From a virus: DNA of 43,051 nt. The translations under genes and the position numbers were made by a program. The DNA lies in the IMG/VR virus record IMGVR_UViG_3300007351_000582, positions 1 through 43,051 of that record; one strand, written 5' to 3'. Shown piece after piece: positions 1 to 8,144 of this stretch; the first letter of the stretch is position 1; each line of letters starts with the position of its first letter. A model generated the notes under the pieces. That model did not search any database, was not told the origin of the DNA, and saw nothing but the letters and a program-made list of their open reading frames with translations.

Positions 1-1596
1 TTAAGCGGTGACTTCCGAGCCGTTCCTGAACCTGAATGCTATCGTGCCGTCTCGACCGACCGTGGCGGTGTCGATGACGGCGAGCCACAGCTTTTCGTCA
101 AACTCCGTGATGGCGAGCTGGCGGCTCTCGATGTCCTTGATGAAGCCTTCGATGATTTTCGCCTTGCCGAGCCGTTCGCGCTTGACGGTTTCCAACTCGT
201 CCACCCGCTCCGAGGCTTTGCGGTGGCGGTCGAGGTAGGCGTTGTTTCGCTCCGCCCACTCCGTCTGGTTGACGGCGGTTCGGGCGTTCTCGTAGATGGC
301 TTTTCTGGATAACTCCGTGACCACCTCAATCTCGCTCCGCAGTTCGGCGAGTTCGGCGTCAATCGCCGTAGTGTCGCAGAGGACGCTCTGGGCAAGGCGG
401 CAGTCCTCAATCAGCCCGTCGCGGTTGCTCATCAGCTTATTGAAAGCGGCGAGGAAACGGGCTTTTATTTCCTCCTCCGTGATGTGGGGCGTCCGACAGC
501 CCTTGCCGGGCTTGCCGAGCCGTTTGTATTTGTCGTTGCATTGCCAGACCTCTTTGCGGTAGGTCTTATCGCCTTTATAGCTTCCCCACACTTTTTTGCC
601 GAAATGACCTCCGCAGTCGGCGCACACAAGCCTTGCCGCGAATATGCTCGTGCAGCTTGTCGGGCGACCGAGGGATTTCCGGCGCTCTATTTCAAGCTGA
701 ACCGCGTCAAACTCGTCAGGCTCGATGATGGCTGGGTGGCTATCCTCGACGTAGTATTGCTGAACCTGACCCGTGTTCTTGACCATCTTCTTGGTCAGGA
801 AGTCGGTGCAGAAGCTCTTTTGGAGCAGGGCGTGACCTTTATATTTTTCGTTGGTCAGGATGGACTGCACCACGCCAGTCTGCCACGTTTTCTTGCCGGC
901 CGGCGACGGAATGCCGTGCCGTTCAAGGTACTTGGCGATTGCCGAGAATGTTTTGCCCTCCATATACAGCCGGAAGATGAGCCGCACAATCTCGGCTTCG
1001 GCGGGGACTATCTTCGGAAAGCCGTCCTCGCCTTTTTCATAGCCAAGGAACTGTGCGTAAGGCAGGCTGACCTTGCCGTCAGCCATACGCTTGCGTTGAC
1101 CCCAAGTTACGTTCTCCGAAATGGAGCGGCTCTCCTCCTGCGCCAATGAGGACATAATCGTGATTAAGAGTTCGCCCTTGGAATCCAGCGTGTATATGTT
1201 CTGTTCCTCGAACCAGATTTCGCAACCGACCTCTTTCAGCTTGCGGACGGTGGTCAGGCTGTCCACGGTGTTTCGAGCGAAGCGACTGACCGACTTCGTA
1301 ACGAGCAAGTCAAACTTGCCCGCCAAGCCGTCGGCGACCATCTGCTTGAAACCCTCGCGCCGCTTGGTGTTGACCGCCGAAATGCCCTCGTCCGTGTACC
1401 CGCAAATAAACTCCCAGTCGGGGTGGCTCTGGATGAATTTCGTGTAGTAGTCCACTTGGGCGTCGTAGGAGGTCTTCTGCTCCGAGGAGTCGGTGCTGAC
1501 CCTTGCGTAGAACGCCACGCGCCGCTTGACCATTGAGTTTCGTTCCTGAGCCGAGAGGACAGGAGCGGTGGCGGGAATTACCCGTACATTAGCCAT
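1..1596 (-). CDS. Large serine recombinase (coiled-coil form), 531 aa
   Basis: Site-specific recombinase that would cut and rejoin phage and host attachment sites. The N-terminal resolvase domain has the YARVST motif with nucleophile Ser34, followed by the Recombinase domain (about 170-300) and a zinc ribbon (CADC near 335, then a second Cys pair in WQC and GC). A long charged helical coiled coil (about 400-500) follows, as in serine integrases. I chose the ATG at 1596 because GGGAGGTG lies 6 bases upstream; an upstream in-frame start at 1623 lacks such a site. It overlaps the stop of the next recombinase by 8 bp, so the two are translationally coupled. The window begins exactly at its stop codon, so an attachment site may lie just outside. 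Family assignment is firm; the integrase role is inferred from position. Confidence 0.95.
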   Translation of the reverse strand: MANVRVIPATAPVLSAQERNSMVKRRVAFYARVSTDSSEQKTSYDAQVDYYTKFIQSHPDWEFICGYTDEGISAVNTKRREGFKQMVADGLAGKFDLLVTKSVSRFARNTVDSLTTVRKLKEVGCEIWFEEQNIYTLDSKGELLITIMSSLAQEESRSISENVTWGQRKRMADGKVSLPYAQFLGYEKGEDGFPKIVPAEAEIVRLIFRLYMEGKTFSAIAKYLERHGIPSPAGKKTWQTGVVQSILTNEKYKGHALLQKSFCTDFLTKKMVKNTGQVQQYYVEDSHPAIIEPDEFDAVQLEIERRKSLGRPTSCTSIFAARLVCADCGGHFGKKVWGSYKGDKTYRKEVWQCNDKYKRLGKPGKGCRTPHITEEEIKARFLAAFNKLMSNRDGLIEDCRLAQSVLCDTTAIDAELAELRSEIEVVTELSRKAIYENARTAVNQTEWAERNNAYLDRHRKASERVDELETVKRERLGKAKIIEGFIKDIESRQLAITEFDEKLWLAVIDTATVGRDGTIAFRFRNGSEVTA

Positions 1597-2902
1597 TGTC
1601 CGCACCTCCCATCGTCCGCTCACGGGCGGCTTGCTTCATCTCGTCCGTCCAGCTTTCGCGGCGGGAGCGATTTTCCCAAGTGACCGTCCGCTCAGAGCCG
1701 TCTTTGAAAGTGAACACCAAAACACCGTCATCTGGGACGGTTATCCCCGCGACCCTTGCCGTGAACACGGCTGGGTCGTACTCCGCAAGCCCCAGAGCCT
1801 CGGCGCACTTCTCTTTGAGGATGTCTTCGGGTATCCGCTTGGCGGCGCACTCGTGTTTGCCACGATAAGTGTATGTCGCGCAAGCCCACGTCACCTTGGC
1901 GTACTTTGTGCCGATGGCGTTCACTTTCTTGCGGAACTTCGCGCCGCACCGACCGCAGGTGATGACACCCGAAAACTCGCTGAATGTCAGCTTTCGAGGG
2001 TGATTCGCCTTTGCCGCCCGCCGCGCCATTTCAGCCTGAACAGCCTCGAAAGTCTCCTTGTCGATAATCGCCTCGTGGCTGTCTTCGACGTAGTATTTTG
2101 CCAATTCGCCGTTATTCGGTTTCCAATGCTTGGTGATGTGGTCGGCGATGAAGCCTTTTTGGAGGCACATATCGCCGATGAATTTTTCATTGGTGAGGAT
2201 TGACCCCACCGTGCTTTCCGACCACCGACCGCCACACTTCGTCGGAACGCCGAGCCGAACCAGCTTCTTCATAATGGCGTTCTTGCCAAGACCCGATAAG
2301 TAGTCGGCGAATATCATACGCACGACCTTTGCTTCCTCTGGAATGACGGTCAGCTTGCCCGCCTTGTACTCGTAGCCGTAAATGCGGATGTTGTTAGACG
2401 GCTTGCCCTCCTTGAAGTCCTTGCGGATACGCCACTTGCAGTTTTCGCTGACGGAGCGGGACTCTTCCTGAGCATACGAGGCAAGAATGGTTAACATCAA
2501 CTCCCCGTCGCCCGAAAGCGAGTGCAGGTTCTGCTCTTCGAAAAACACGCCGACACCGAGGTTTTTGAGTTCCCTGACGGTCTCAAGCAGCGTGACCGTG
2601 TTCCTTGCAAAGCGGCTGATTGATTTTGTGAGGACGAGGTCGATACGCCCCGACCGACAGTCGGCAATCAGCCGCTGAAATTCAGGTCTTGAATCCTTTG
2701 TGCCGGTTTCTGCTTCGTCGGCATACACGCCGACATACTCCCATTCGGGCTTGCCCTGTATCAGGTTAGAGTAAAAGCTGACCTGCGCGGCAAGCGAGTG
2801 GAGCATTTCGTCTTTTCCGCAGGAAACGCGGGCATAGGCCGCGACCCGTTGTCGTGACGGCAACTGCACTGTCTGCGGTAGTTTAGTTATCTTTCTGCCC
2901 AT
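1589..2902 (-). CDS. Second large serine recombinase (no coiled coil), 437 aa
   Basis: Second serine recombinase in tandem. It has a resolvase domain with YARVSC and nucleophile Ser27, the SRFARN motif shared with its neighbour, a Recombinase domain, and a zinc ribbon (CGRC near 325, later Cys in WAC and EC). Unlike the downstream copy, it goes almost directly from the zinc ribbon to a short beta-rich tail (VLVFTFKDGSE), so the coiled coil that controls integration versus excision in serine integrases is missing. The start at 2902 has AAAGGAGG 5 bases upstream. It overlaps the preceding SHOCT-like gene by 20 bp. Catalytic residues look intact, so it is probably active, perhaps with the other recombinase. 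Confidence 0.93.
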   Translation of the reverse strand: MGRKITKLPQTVQLPSRQRVAAYARVSCGKDEMLHSLAAQVSFYSNLIQGKPEWEYVGVYADEAETGTKDSRPEFQRLIADCRSGRIDLVLTKSISRFARNTVTLLETVRELKNLGVGVFFEEQNLHSLSGDGELMLTILASYAQEESRSVSENCKWRIRKDFKEGKPSNNIRIYGYEYKAGKLTVIPEEAKVVRMIFADYLSGLGKNAIMKKLVRLGVPTKCGGRWSESTVGSILTNEKFIGDMCLQKGFIADHITKHWKPNNGELAKYYVEDSHEAIIDKETFEAVQAEMARRAAKANHPRKLTFSEFSGVITCGRCGAKFRKKVNAIGTKYAKVTWACATYTYRGKHECAAKRIPEDILKEKCAEALGLAEYDPAVFTARVAGITVPDDGVLVFTFKDGSERTVTWENRSRRESWTDEMKQAARERTMGGADNG

Positions 2903-3116
2903 AACGGCCTCCTTTCGCAGTACCATATATCACTCTGTTTTCCTTACATAGCAAGTCATTTTCGAGGAATATGCTGCACGAAGATAAACCGTATTTCTGG
3001 GCGAGCGTTGTGTCTATCGCCAGCAGGTCGTCATTCGAGATCACGCCCTCGGCAAGCCAGTTTTTGAACACCGCCATCGCCGCCTTGTAGCGGAGAATTG
3101 CTTCTTCCTTGCTCAT
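2883..3116 (-). CDS. SHOCT-like small protein, 77 aa
   Basis: Short helical protein with the look of a SHOCT domain: a helix, then NWLAEGVIS, a DDLLAID helix, and LAQKYGLSS near the middle. SHOCT domains are short C-terminal or stand-alone oligomerisation modules of uncertain function and are often seen beside serine recombinases in clostridial elements. The ATG at 3116 overlaps the stop of the upstream gene as ATGA and has AAGGAGGG 7 bases upstream; a longer in-frame start at 3146 lacks support. It belongs to the recombinase operon. A role as recombinase accessory factor is inference only. Confidence 0.7.
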   Translation of the reverse strand: MSKEEAILRYKAAMAVFKNWLAEGVISNDDLLAIDTTLAQKYGLSSCSIFLENDLLCKENRVIYGTAKGGRYGQKDN

Positions 3117-3514
3117 AGCGAAGCCCTCCTTGCCGCCCCGAAGCAAGCCCGCGAGCAGTATTTGCGGTGTGCGTTGCCATAGGCTTCAAATTCCGTGCCG
3201 CAGGTCGGGCAAATGAAGCGGTAGACCGCCTTGCGGTTGACGGCTTCGGGATGAGCCTTCCACCAAGCCATACGGCACTTATCGGTACAGAAGCGTTTAT
3301 GCTTCGACCCCGGTGTGTGCGTGAGCGGACAGCCGCAGTTGACGCAAACGTCCGTGGCGGCGGGTTGCTCCGCCTTTATCGCTACGCCGATGTTGTTCCG
3401 GCGGCAGTAGGACTTCACGGTGTTCTCGGATATGCCGAGCACGTCGGCGATAACGGCGTAGCTGTCGCCCTTGCCGCGCAAGTATTCAATTCGATGTTTC
3501 TGTGATGTGGTCAT
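3113..3514 (-). CDS. Sigma-r4-like HTH protein with two zinc fingers, 133 aa
   Basis: First gene of the recombinase operon. The N-terminus (about 1-42) is a sigma-70 region 4-like helix-turn-helix (SYAVIADVLGISENTVKSY). Two Cys-rich knuckles follow, each with the pattern CxxC...FC/YC...C (starting at CVNC and CPTC), likely binding zinc. It is too short for a complete sigma factor. It could regulate the operon or act as a directionality factor for the recombinases; neither can be shown from sequence. AGGAGGT lies 7 bases before the ATG, and that site sits in the loop of a small hairpin. A copy of the 38-base repeated element lies immediately upstream. Confidence 0.75.
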   Translation of the reverse strand: MTTSQKHRIEYLRGKGDSYAVIADVLGISENTVKSYCRRNNIGVAIKAEQPAATDVCVNCGCPLTHTPGSKHKRFCTDKCRMAWWKAHPEAVNRKAVYRFICPTCGTEFEAYGNAHRKYCSRACFGAARRASL

Positions 3515-3534
3515 AGGCGTTACCTCCTGCCTAT
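3515..3534 (-). promoter_or_regulatory. Hairpin enclosing a ribosome site
   Basis: On the minus strand ATAGGC and GCCTAT pair around a loop that holds AGGAGGT, and the second arm runs up to the start codon of the HTH-zinc-finger gene. The fold could limit translation initiation or serve as a protein-binding dyad. The stem is only 6 bp, so this is tentative. Confidence 0.4.
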
Positions 3535-3564
3535 AACCGAAAAATCACTTGGATTCGAACCCCC
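3527..3564 (-). repeat. 38-base repeated intergenic element, copy A
   Basis: On the minus strand it reads GGGGGTTCGAATC, five variable bases (CAAGT), then GATTTTTCGG and TTATAGGCAG. The other copies are at 33908-33945 and 38336-38373, with identical length and spacing. This copy lies between the amidase stop and the HTH-zinc-finger gene, and its 3' end runs into that gene's ribosome site. It does not encode part of any supported protein. Confidence 0.85.
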
Positions 3565-3570
3565 ACAAAA

Positions 3571-3591
3571 CAGAAAAATTCCGCGAGGCGG
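3571..3591 (-). terminator. Weak intrinsic terminator after the lysis genes
   Basis: On the minus strand CCGC-CTC-GCGG is followed by AATTTTTCTGTTTTG. The 4-bp GC stem is short but the T-rich tail is clear. It would end the late transcript just after the amidase and before the integration operon. Confidence 0.4.
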
Positions 3592-3624
3592 CAATGAACC
3601 GTATCGAGGGATTATCCGTAGTCG

Positions 3625-4347
3625 CTATTCAGTTTTGATGAAAGCGTCAGTGAAGCCTGCCGCCTTAACCTTGGCGAGCATTGCGTCTGCGTTCGCTTTG
3701 ACCGAATACGCCCCGACCTGAACGCGGTAGAGCTTCTTCGGCTCGGTCGGCGTTTCGGGCTTGGGCGGCTCGCTTGCCGCGAGCAGTTTCTTGACCTCTG
3801 CTCGGAACGTATCCATCGACTTGCCGAACTTGGGAAACCAGTGCATCACATCACCGTGGTTGGAAGCGATGCCGAGTTTGTGGCCCTCGCTGTGGCAGAT
3901 GATGTTGGTTTCGTTAAGCCCGTACTGCTGGCAGAGGTAGGCGCAGAGTTCGGCGGCTTCCTTGTACACAGCGTTGAAATATGTGGAGTCGGTCAGCCCG
4001 TCCTCGCATATCTCAAAACTGATGTGCGTGTCGTTGCCGCTGCCCTTCGAGCCGGAGCCGCAATGCCAGCCCCTATGGTTCCACGGGAGCGTTTGGTAGG
4101 TGGCAATCGTGCCGTCAGCCAGCTTCCCGATGAAGCCGTGGACGCAGACTTGCCGTCCGTCCGGCTTGTCCTGATTCCAATGATTGCCGTACTGGTTCTT
4201 GCCCAGAAGCCCGTCGTCGGGTCCCACGTAGCGTTTCAGGTTCGGGTTGTTGGCGCCGGTCGAATGTACCATTATACCTTTCGGCGTGATGGTCTTGCCC
4301 GCTTTGTAGCAGGCGTTGTTGGTAAAGATAAGTTTGTGTAGATTCAT
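3625..4347 (-). CDS. N-acetylmuramoyl-L-alanine amidase (endolysin), 240 aa
   Basis: Endolysin that cuts the bond between muramic acid and the peptide stem. The Amidase_2 (PGRP-like) domain spans about 15-175. Candidate zinc or catalytic residues are His28 (in GIMVHSTG), His91 and His152 (in CHSEGH), with MHWFPKFG closing the domain. A proline-rich linker (about 192-205) leads to a short SPOR-like segment (LYRVQVGAYS, about 206-240) that should bind peptidoglycan. No signal peptide is seen, so export needs the holin. Its ATG overlaps the holin stop (ATGA) and has GGAGGTG upstream, so holin and lysin are co-translated. Confidence 0.93.
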   Translation of the reverse strand: MNLHKLIFTNNACYKAGKTITPKGIMVHSTGANNPNLKRYVGPDDGLLGKNQYGNHWNQDKPDGRQVCVHGFIGKLADGTIATYQTLPWNHRGWHCGSGSKGSGNDTHISFEICEDGLTDSTYFNAVYKEAAELCAYLCQQYGLNETNIICHSEGHKLGIASNHGDVMHWFPKFGKSMDTFRAEVKKLLAASEPPKPETPTEPKKLYRVQVGAYSVKANADAMLAKVKAAGFTDAFIKTE

Positions 4348-4760
4348 TTCGATTCACCTCCGTCCTTTCCGTGCAGTTGCGCCAATACTTCTTTGAGTTT
4401 GTCAGGCACGGGCAAGCCAATCGCCGTGGCGTTCTCCAAGAGCGACACGCCCTCGTTGGCGATGTAGAAGAAGATGACCGCCGTTCTAAGCGGCGCGCCC
4501 GTGCCACCGAGCAGATAGGTGTCGATGAGATGACCGATGCCGACCACAAGGAACAGCGCGACCTTCTTGGCGATTCCCTGCGCCCCGATTCGACTGGACA
4601 GCTTCTTCTCCACGATTGCCCTCAGAATGCCCGTGAGGTAGTCCACCACCACAAAGGCGATAAGGGCGTAGAGAAAGCCGTCCAGACCTCCGAGATACCA
4701 GCCGACGATACCGCCGACCCCCGCGAACGCCGTCTGCGTCCATAACCAGATAGTTTTCAT
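4344..4760 (-). CDS. Phage holin, 138 aa
   Basis: Small membrane protein that would form the lysis hole. Hydrophobic segments are visible at about 8-28, 28-45 (LYALIAFVVVDYLTGILRA), 66-85 (VALFLVVGIGHLIDTYLL) and 90-110. The VVDYLTGI motif is typical of the phage_holin_4 (Cph1/TcdE-type) family. The C-terminus is charged. I chose the ATG at 4760; GGAGG lies 10 bases upstream, and the preceding 90 or so codons in this frame run through a terminator and are not coding. It sits directly before the amidase with an ATGA overlap. Confidence 0.9.
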   Translation of the reverse strand: MKTIWLWTQTAFAGVGGIVGWYLGGLDGFLYALIAFVVVDYLTGILRAIVEKKLSSRIGAQGIAKKVALFLVVGIGHLIDTYLLGGTGAPLRTAVIFFYIANEGVSLLENATAIGLPVPDKLKEVLAQLHGKDGGESK

Positions 4761-4794
4761 TTCCTTAAATCCTCCGTTCCGTTGTTTTTGCGTA

Positions 4795-4827
4795 TAAAAA
4801 GCGCGCCCGACGGATTTCAGGCGCGCC
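4795..4827 (-). terminator. Intrinsic terminator after the GH18 tail gene
   Basis: On the minus strand GCGCGCC pairs with GGCGCGC (4801-4807 with 4820-4826) around a 12-base loop, followed by TTTTTAT. It separates the tail genes from the holin-amidase pair, so lysis genes may depend on readthrough or on their own promoter, which I could not identify. Confidence 0.8.
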
Positions 4828-4850
4828 ATATACCGAGTCAAAGTTGCGTA

Positions 4851-4892
4851 GCCGCCAAGTTCAGCACAGTTTGCCGTGGTGAAGTTGGCGGC
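4851..4892 (-). other. Imperfect 17-bp hairpin after the GH18 stop
   Basis: Arms 4851-4867 and 4876-4892 match at 15 of 17 positions around an 8-base loop. It starts 4 bases past the GH18 stop codon and precedes the terminator at 4795-4827. No T-tract follows, so it may protect the 3' end of the late transcript or slow polymerase rather than terminate. Confidence 0.5.
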
Positions 4893-4896
4893 TGCG

Positions 4897-7368
4897 CTAT
4901 GTCTGTTTTGGGAGAGCCGGCCAGAGCCGTAAATCTTCCTGTCCGAGCGACCAGAGCGCGAACCCTCGCAAGCCCCACCGATACGCCGCCTCGTTTGCCC
5001 AGTAGACGATGGAGTCCACGTCTTGATAGTAGACAATGCCGAAGCCGTCGGCGTCGCCGAGGAACAGCCGCGAACACCAGACGTTGATGTCCCGTGGCGT
5101 GAACGCCGCCGTGTAATCGGCGTTGCAAGGGATGGCGAGCAGAGCCGAATGCACGAAGTCGTAGTCCATCGAGATGTCCTCCGTGCGGGTGGACGGTTCC
5201 TCTACGTCACTCTGGAGCGTGAAAACCTCAAACTCGCTGTCCCAAGATACCCCTGTGCGGCTTATCCTGCCGTAGCTTGTGGTCGTGCCGTCCGGCATTG
5301 TCACATCGAACGCTTCATACGGCTCGTAAGTCCAAGCGTCGCCGAGCCGAAGCAGTTCGCACTTGATTTGCCCGTCGGACTGGATACCGCAGTAGCCGTT
5401 CGTCGCCGATACCGTCGCCGTGAATCGGAGGGTGTTCGTGCTGCCGGAGTAGACGCGCACGTTGTTGCCGCGCTTCCGCATTTCCACAAGGTACATATTC
5501 GGGTTTGTACGGATGTCGGCGTTCGGCGTTTTGCTGTATGACCCTTGCCAACTGCCAAGGAGTGTACTGCCTTGGTAGAGTTCCACGCACTGGTTGTCGA
5601 TGTTGATGCAACAGAAGATGTTGCCAAGAAACACTCCCGCCCGTCCGCTGCCGCTCTGTGGGAACGCTATCCTTACCCTGACGTGAACATCGTTGAATCC
5701 GCTGTAATTCCACGCCAACTGCCCGCTGCCCTCAAGCTGTGAGTAGACGCGCTCCGAGGAATACTCCTCCGACCGCCACACCGCCCAACTGCCTGAAAGC
5801 GTCGTCCAGTAGGTGCTTTGGAGCGTGATGGGGTCTCGGAAATCCTCGTACCACGCCAGAGCCGAGTCCGGCTTTCGTCGCAGGATTTCCGTGGTTAGCT
5901 TGAAGCCTTTGTCAGGCACAGCCATATTGCCGTCCACGTCCTTGAAACTGCGCGGCGAGAGGGCGAAGGTCGCCGAACCCGCCGAAGGCTGTTCGCTGAA
6001 TGCCGAGCAGACGCGAAAGCCGTAAAACTGCGTCCCCGGTACGCCGCCCTCGACCGTCAGCGTGTGGCTTCCCGCCGACAGGCTTACGCTTGAAGCAAGC
6101 GAAGCCCAGGCCGTCTTCCTCCAATACGGCCACCACAGGCGGCTTTCGCCGAAAGTGACAGCCGAGCCGTCAAGCGAAATCGTTATGCCGTTCTTGTCCC
6201 AGAACGGATAGCACAAATTCACCGCCACATCGTAAACTCCGGATTGCGAAATCGTGAAGTTGTAATCCGCCATGCCGTCGCTCGCCGAAAGCGTTATCGT
6301 TCCGTTGCCGACCACAATGCCGTCAGTGTAGTCGTCCGGCTCACCGTCGCGGTCAACGTAGATTGTGCCGAAACAGGACTTCTGCGTCTTGCCGTAGCAG
6401 GTCAGGTATCTGCGGCGGTTGTATGTGTCGCCCGTGATAGGAGACTCCCTTGTCGCGGCGTCGCCGCCCTCGGAGTAGTCGTAGACTTCGGGGAACATGT
6501 ACGGCACTTTGTCGTAGTCGTCCCAGTAGGCAAGCCACGGTATCATCGGCTCCGGCGGCGCGTTATCTGTAAAATTGTAGCCGCCCTCCGCCCAAATCTT
6601 GGCGGCATAATATGTGAGCGACACGCCGCGATAGGTTTTGCCGATGTCGGCGGGCAAGGCGTAAATCTGCCACTCCCAACCGTAGCCGGGCAAGCCCATA
6701 AAAACCTTTTGTGGATTCATCGCTTGCAATGCGTAGTCGTAAACGCCCACAAGCCAATCCCTCGGCGATACGGGACCCGGCGCACTGCCCGCCCATGCCA
6801 TGCCGTAGGACATAATCGCCGCCGTGTCGCAGTAGGCGTTCAGGTCTGCGTAAACGCACCAATTCTCACCCCCGACAGAGCCTTCCACGCCAGTCATACC
6901 CGGCAGGCAGATGTTTACCATCTTCGTGGCTTCGTAATTCTTGACCGTCGAGTAAATGAGCGAGAACAGATTGTTTGCCGCGTCCTTATTCTCGTACCCG
7001 CCGCCGCGCTCCAAGTCGATATCCACGCCCGCGCACCACGGGTACTTGGTCATAATCCGTACCAACTCCGAAAGGAACGTGTCCCTCGCGCCGTTCGAGT
7101 TATTCCGCAGCGCGTCAAAGATTGAAGCCGTGCCGTTGTTCATACAGGTCAGCAGCCACTTAATGTGCGGCCACTTGGTGCGGTATGGGGATAGGCTTGA
7201 AACCGTGACGCCCGTTTCGGAAATCGTGCCGTCGGCGGCAATGGCAAAAGTAAAGATGCCCACGGTGTCGAGCCTGTCGCCGTAGTCGTTCAGGGCTTGG
7301 TACATACGGGAGTTGCCCATAAACGTCCAGACCATATTCCGCTTGCCTTTCAGGTAGTCTCGGCTCAT
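4897..7368 (-). CDS. GH18 (chitinase-like) tail protein, 823 aa
   Basis: Virion-associated glycosidase-like protein, probably at the tail tip for cell-wall or surface-glycan digestion. The N-terminal 300 residues look like a GH18 TIM barrel: the catalytic motif DIDLE is at 116-120 (acid Glu120), followed by MSYGMAW and VFMGLPGYGW strands. The last barrel strand, FALWSLGQ with its conserved Trp near 806, is at the very C-terminus. Between them lie a carbohydrate-binding-like beta sandwich (about 350-460) and a LamG-like beta sandwich (about 505-690). The start at 7368 overlaps the upstream stop as ATGA with GAGGTG upstream. Exact substrate unknown. Confidence 0.85.
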   Translation of the reverse strand: MSRDYLKGKRNMVWTFMGNSRMYQALNDYGDRLDTVGIFTFAIAADGTISETGVTVSSLSPYRTKWPHIKWLLTCMNNGTASIFDALRNNSNGARDTFLSELVRIMTKYPWCAGVDIDLERGGGYENKDAANNLFSLIYSTVKNYEATKMVNICLPGMTGVEGSVGGENWCVYADLNAYCDTAAIMSYGMAWAGSAPGPVSPRDWLVGVYDYALQAMNPQKVFMGLPGYGWEWQIYALPADIGKTYRGVSLTYYAAKIWAEGGYNFTDNAPPEPMIPWLAYWDDYDKVPYMFPEVYDYSEGGDAATRESPITGDTYNRRRYLTCYGKTQKSCFGTIYVDRDGEPDDYTDGIVVGNGTITLSASDGMADYNFTISQSGVYDVAVNLCYPFWDKNGITISLDGSAVTFGESRLWWPYWRKTAWASLASSVSLSAGSHTLTVEGGVPGTQFYGFRVCSAFSEQPSAGSATFALSPRSFKDVDGNMAVPDKGFKLTTEILRRKPDSALAWYEDFRDPITLQSTYWTTLSGSWAVWRSEEYSSERVYSQLEGSGQLAWNYSGFNDVHVRVRIAFPQSGSGRAGVFLGNIFCCINIDNQCVELYQGSTLLGSWQGSYSKTPNADIRTNPNMYLVEMRKRGNNVRVYSGSTNTLRFTATVSATNGYCGIQSDGQIKCELLRLGDAWTYEPYEAFDVTMPDGTTTSYGRISRTGVSWDSEFEVFTLQSDVEEPSTRTEDISMDYDFVHSALLAIPCNADYTAAFTPRDINVWCSRLFLGDADGFGIVYYQDVDSIVYWANEAAYRWGLRGFALWSLGQEDLRLWPALPKQT

Positions 7369-7934
7369 TGCAGCACCTCGCTCTCGTTCATTTCCGTGTA
7401 TTCCAGATACACCCGCGCCGACTTCTTTGTTTCAAGCTGTATCTGATGTTTGCTGTCATAAGCGGCGGTGTACTGAAAAAAGCCCTTTTTCGGAGTAGCA
7501 GAGCCATTTCGCAGGCTTTCTCTTGTTGTGGCTTTCAGAGCAAACTCATCACCGGCGTTTGCCGCCGCCGTGAACTTGCACTTGTGCGAACCCATACCCT
7601 GCGAGACCTCAATGCTGCCTGCCGCCATTGCCTGTTTGGGGTAGATATACACGTCAAGCCCCGCCGACGTGCCGCCCGTGTTGAACAGCACGACCGTTTC
7701 GCCGCCTCTGACCACGCCGTTTTGGTAGCGCGGAGCGTTGCCGGAGTTCACGAGCATTGTAGTCGTATGCGGCGTGTAGCCTGTCAGCTTGTCGCCCTCC
7801 TGAAGCTGAATGTCGGTGAAGTACACAGAGCCTGTGCAGTCGGTAATCGTAGGTTGGACGGTCACGGACACCACGCGCTTATCCTCTTTGAGTTTTATAA
7901 CCTCGGCGAAGCGGAGAAAGTTATTGATTACCAT
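7365..7934 (-). CDS. Tail-tip protein, 189 aa
   Basis: Structural protein of the tail tip by position, between the endopeptidase-tail protein and the GH18 protein. Residues 20-50 contain TDCTGSVYFTDIQLQEG, which is repeated in the 64-residue protein just upstream (QDCTGEVWFTDLMLQAG). The remainder is predicted beta-rich without a family I recognise, ending in YLEYTEMNESEVLQ. The stop overlaps the GH18 start (ATGA). The start at 7934 is 3 bp after the preceding gene's stop. Confidence 0.75.
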   Translation of the reverse strand: MVINNFLRFAEVIKLKEDKRVVSVTVQPTITDCTGSVYFTDIQLQEGDKLTGYTPHTTTMLVNSGNAPRYQNGVVRGGETVVLFNTGGTSAGLDVYIYPKQAMAAGSIEVSQGMGSHKCKFTAAANAGDEFALKATTRESLRNGSATPKKGFFQYTAAYDSKHQIQLETKKSARVYLEYTEMNESEVLQ

Positions 7935-7937
7935 AGG

Positions 7938-8132
7938 CTATCCGTCCTCCGTCCACTGGATTTCCGCGACGTTCCCAACCCAGCCCGTAGCGACAGACCC
8001 CGCCTGTAACATAAGGTCGGTAAACCACACCTCGCCCGTGCAGTCCTGCATAACGAGCCGCACGGTTATGGTGGCAATCCTGCCGTAGCCTTTCGGCGAA
8101 GCGTTACGTGCCACAATCTGAAAAACAGCCAT
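7938..8132 (-). CDS. Small tail-tip protein, 64 aa
   Basis: Short beta-rich protein made almost wholly of the module shared with the following 189-residue protein (VRLVMQDCTGEVWFTDLML). It may be a duplicated domain that became a separate gene, or a remnant of a longer tail protein. It sits in the tail operon 12 bp from the preceding gene and 3 bp from the next. No enzymatic motif is seen. Confidence 0.65.
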   Translation of the reverse strand: MAVFQIVARNASPKGYGRIATITVRLVMQDCTGEVWFTDLMLQAGSVATGWVGNVAEIQWTEDG

Positions 8133-8144
8133 AGTCGCACCATC

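Noticed and set aside
3540-3570. TTCGAATC element read as part of a tRNA gene
   Set aside because: The bases flanking the T-loop-like core do not pair as a T-stem, and there is no acceptor or anticodon arm or CCA context. It is repeated three times with constant length, so it is a separate element.
6244-7125. Plus-strand frame of 293 codons over the GH18 gene
   Set aside because: Arginine- and valine-rich translation without family features, antisense to a clear GH18 protein.
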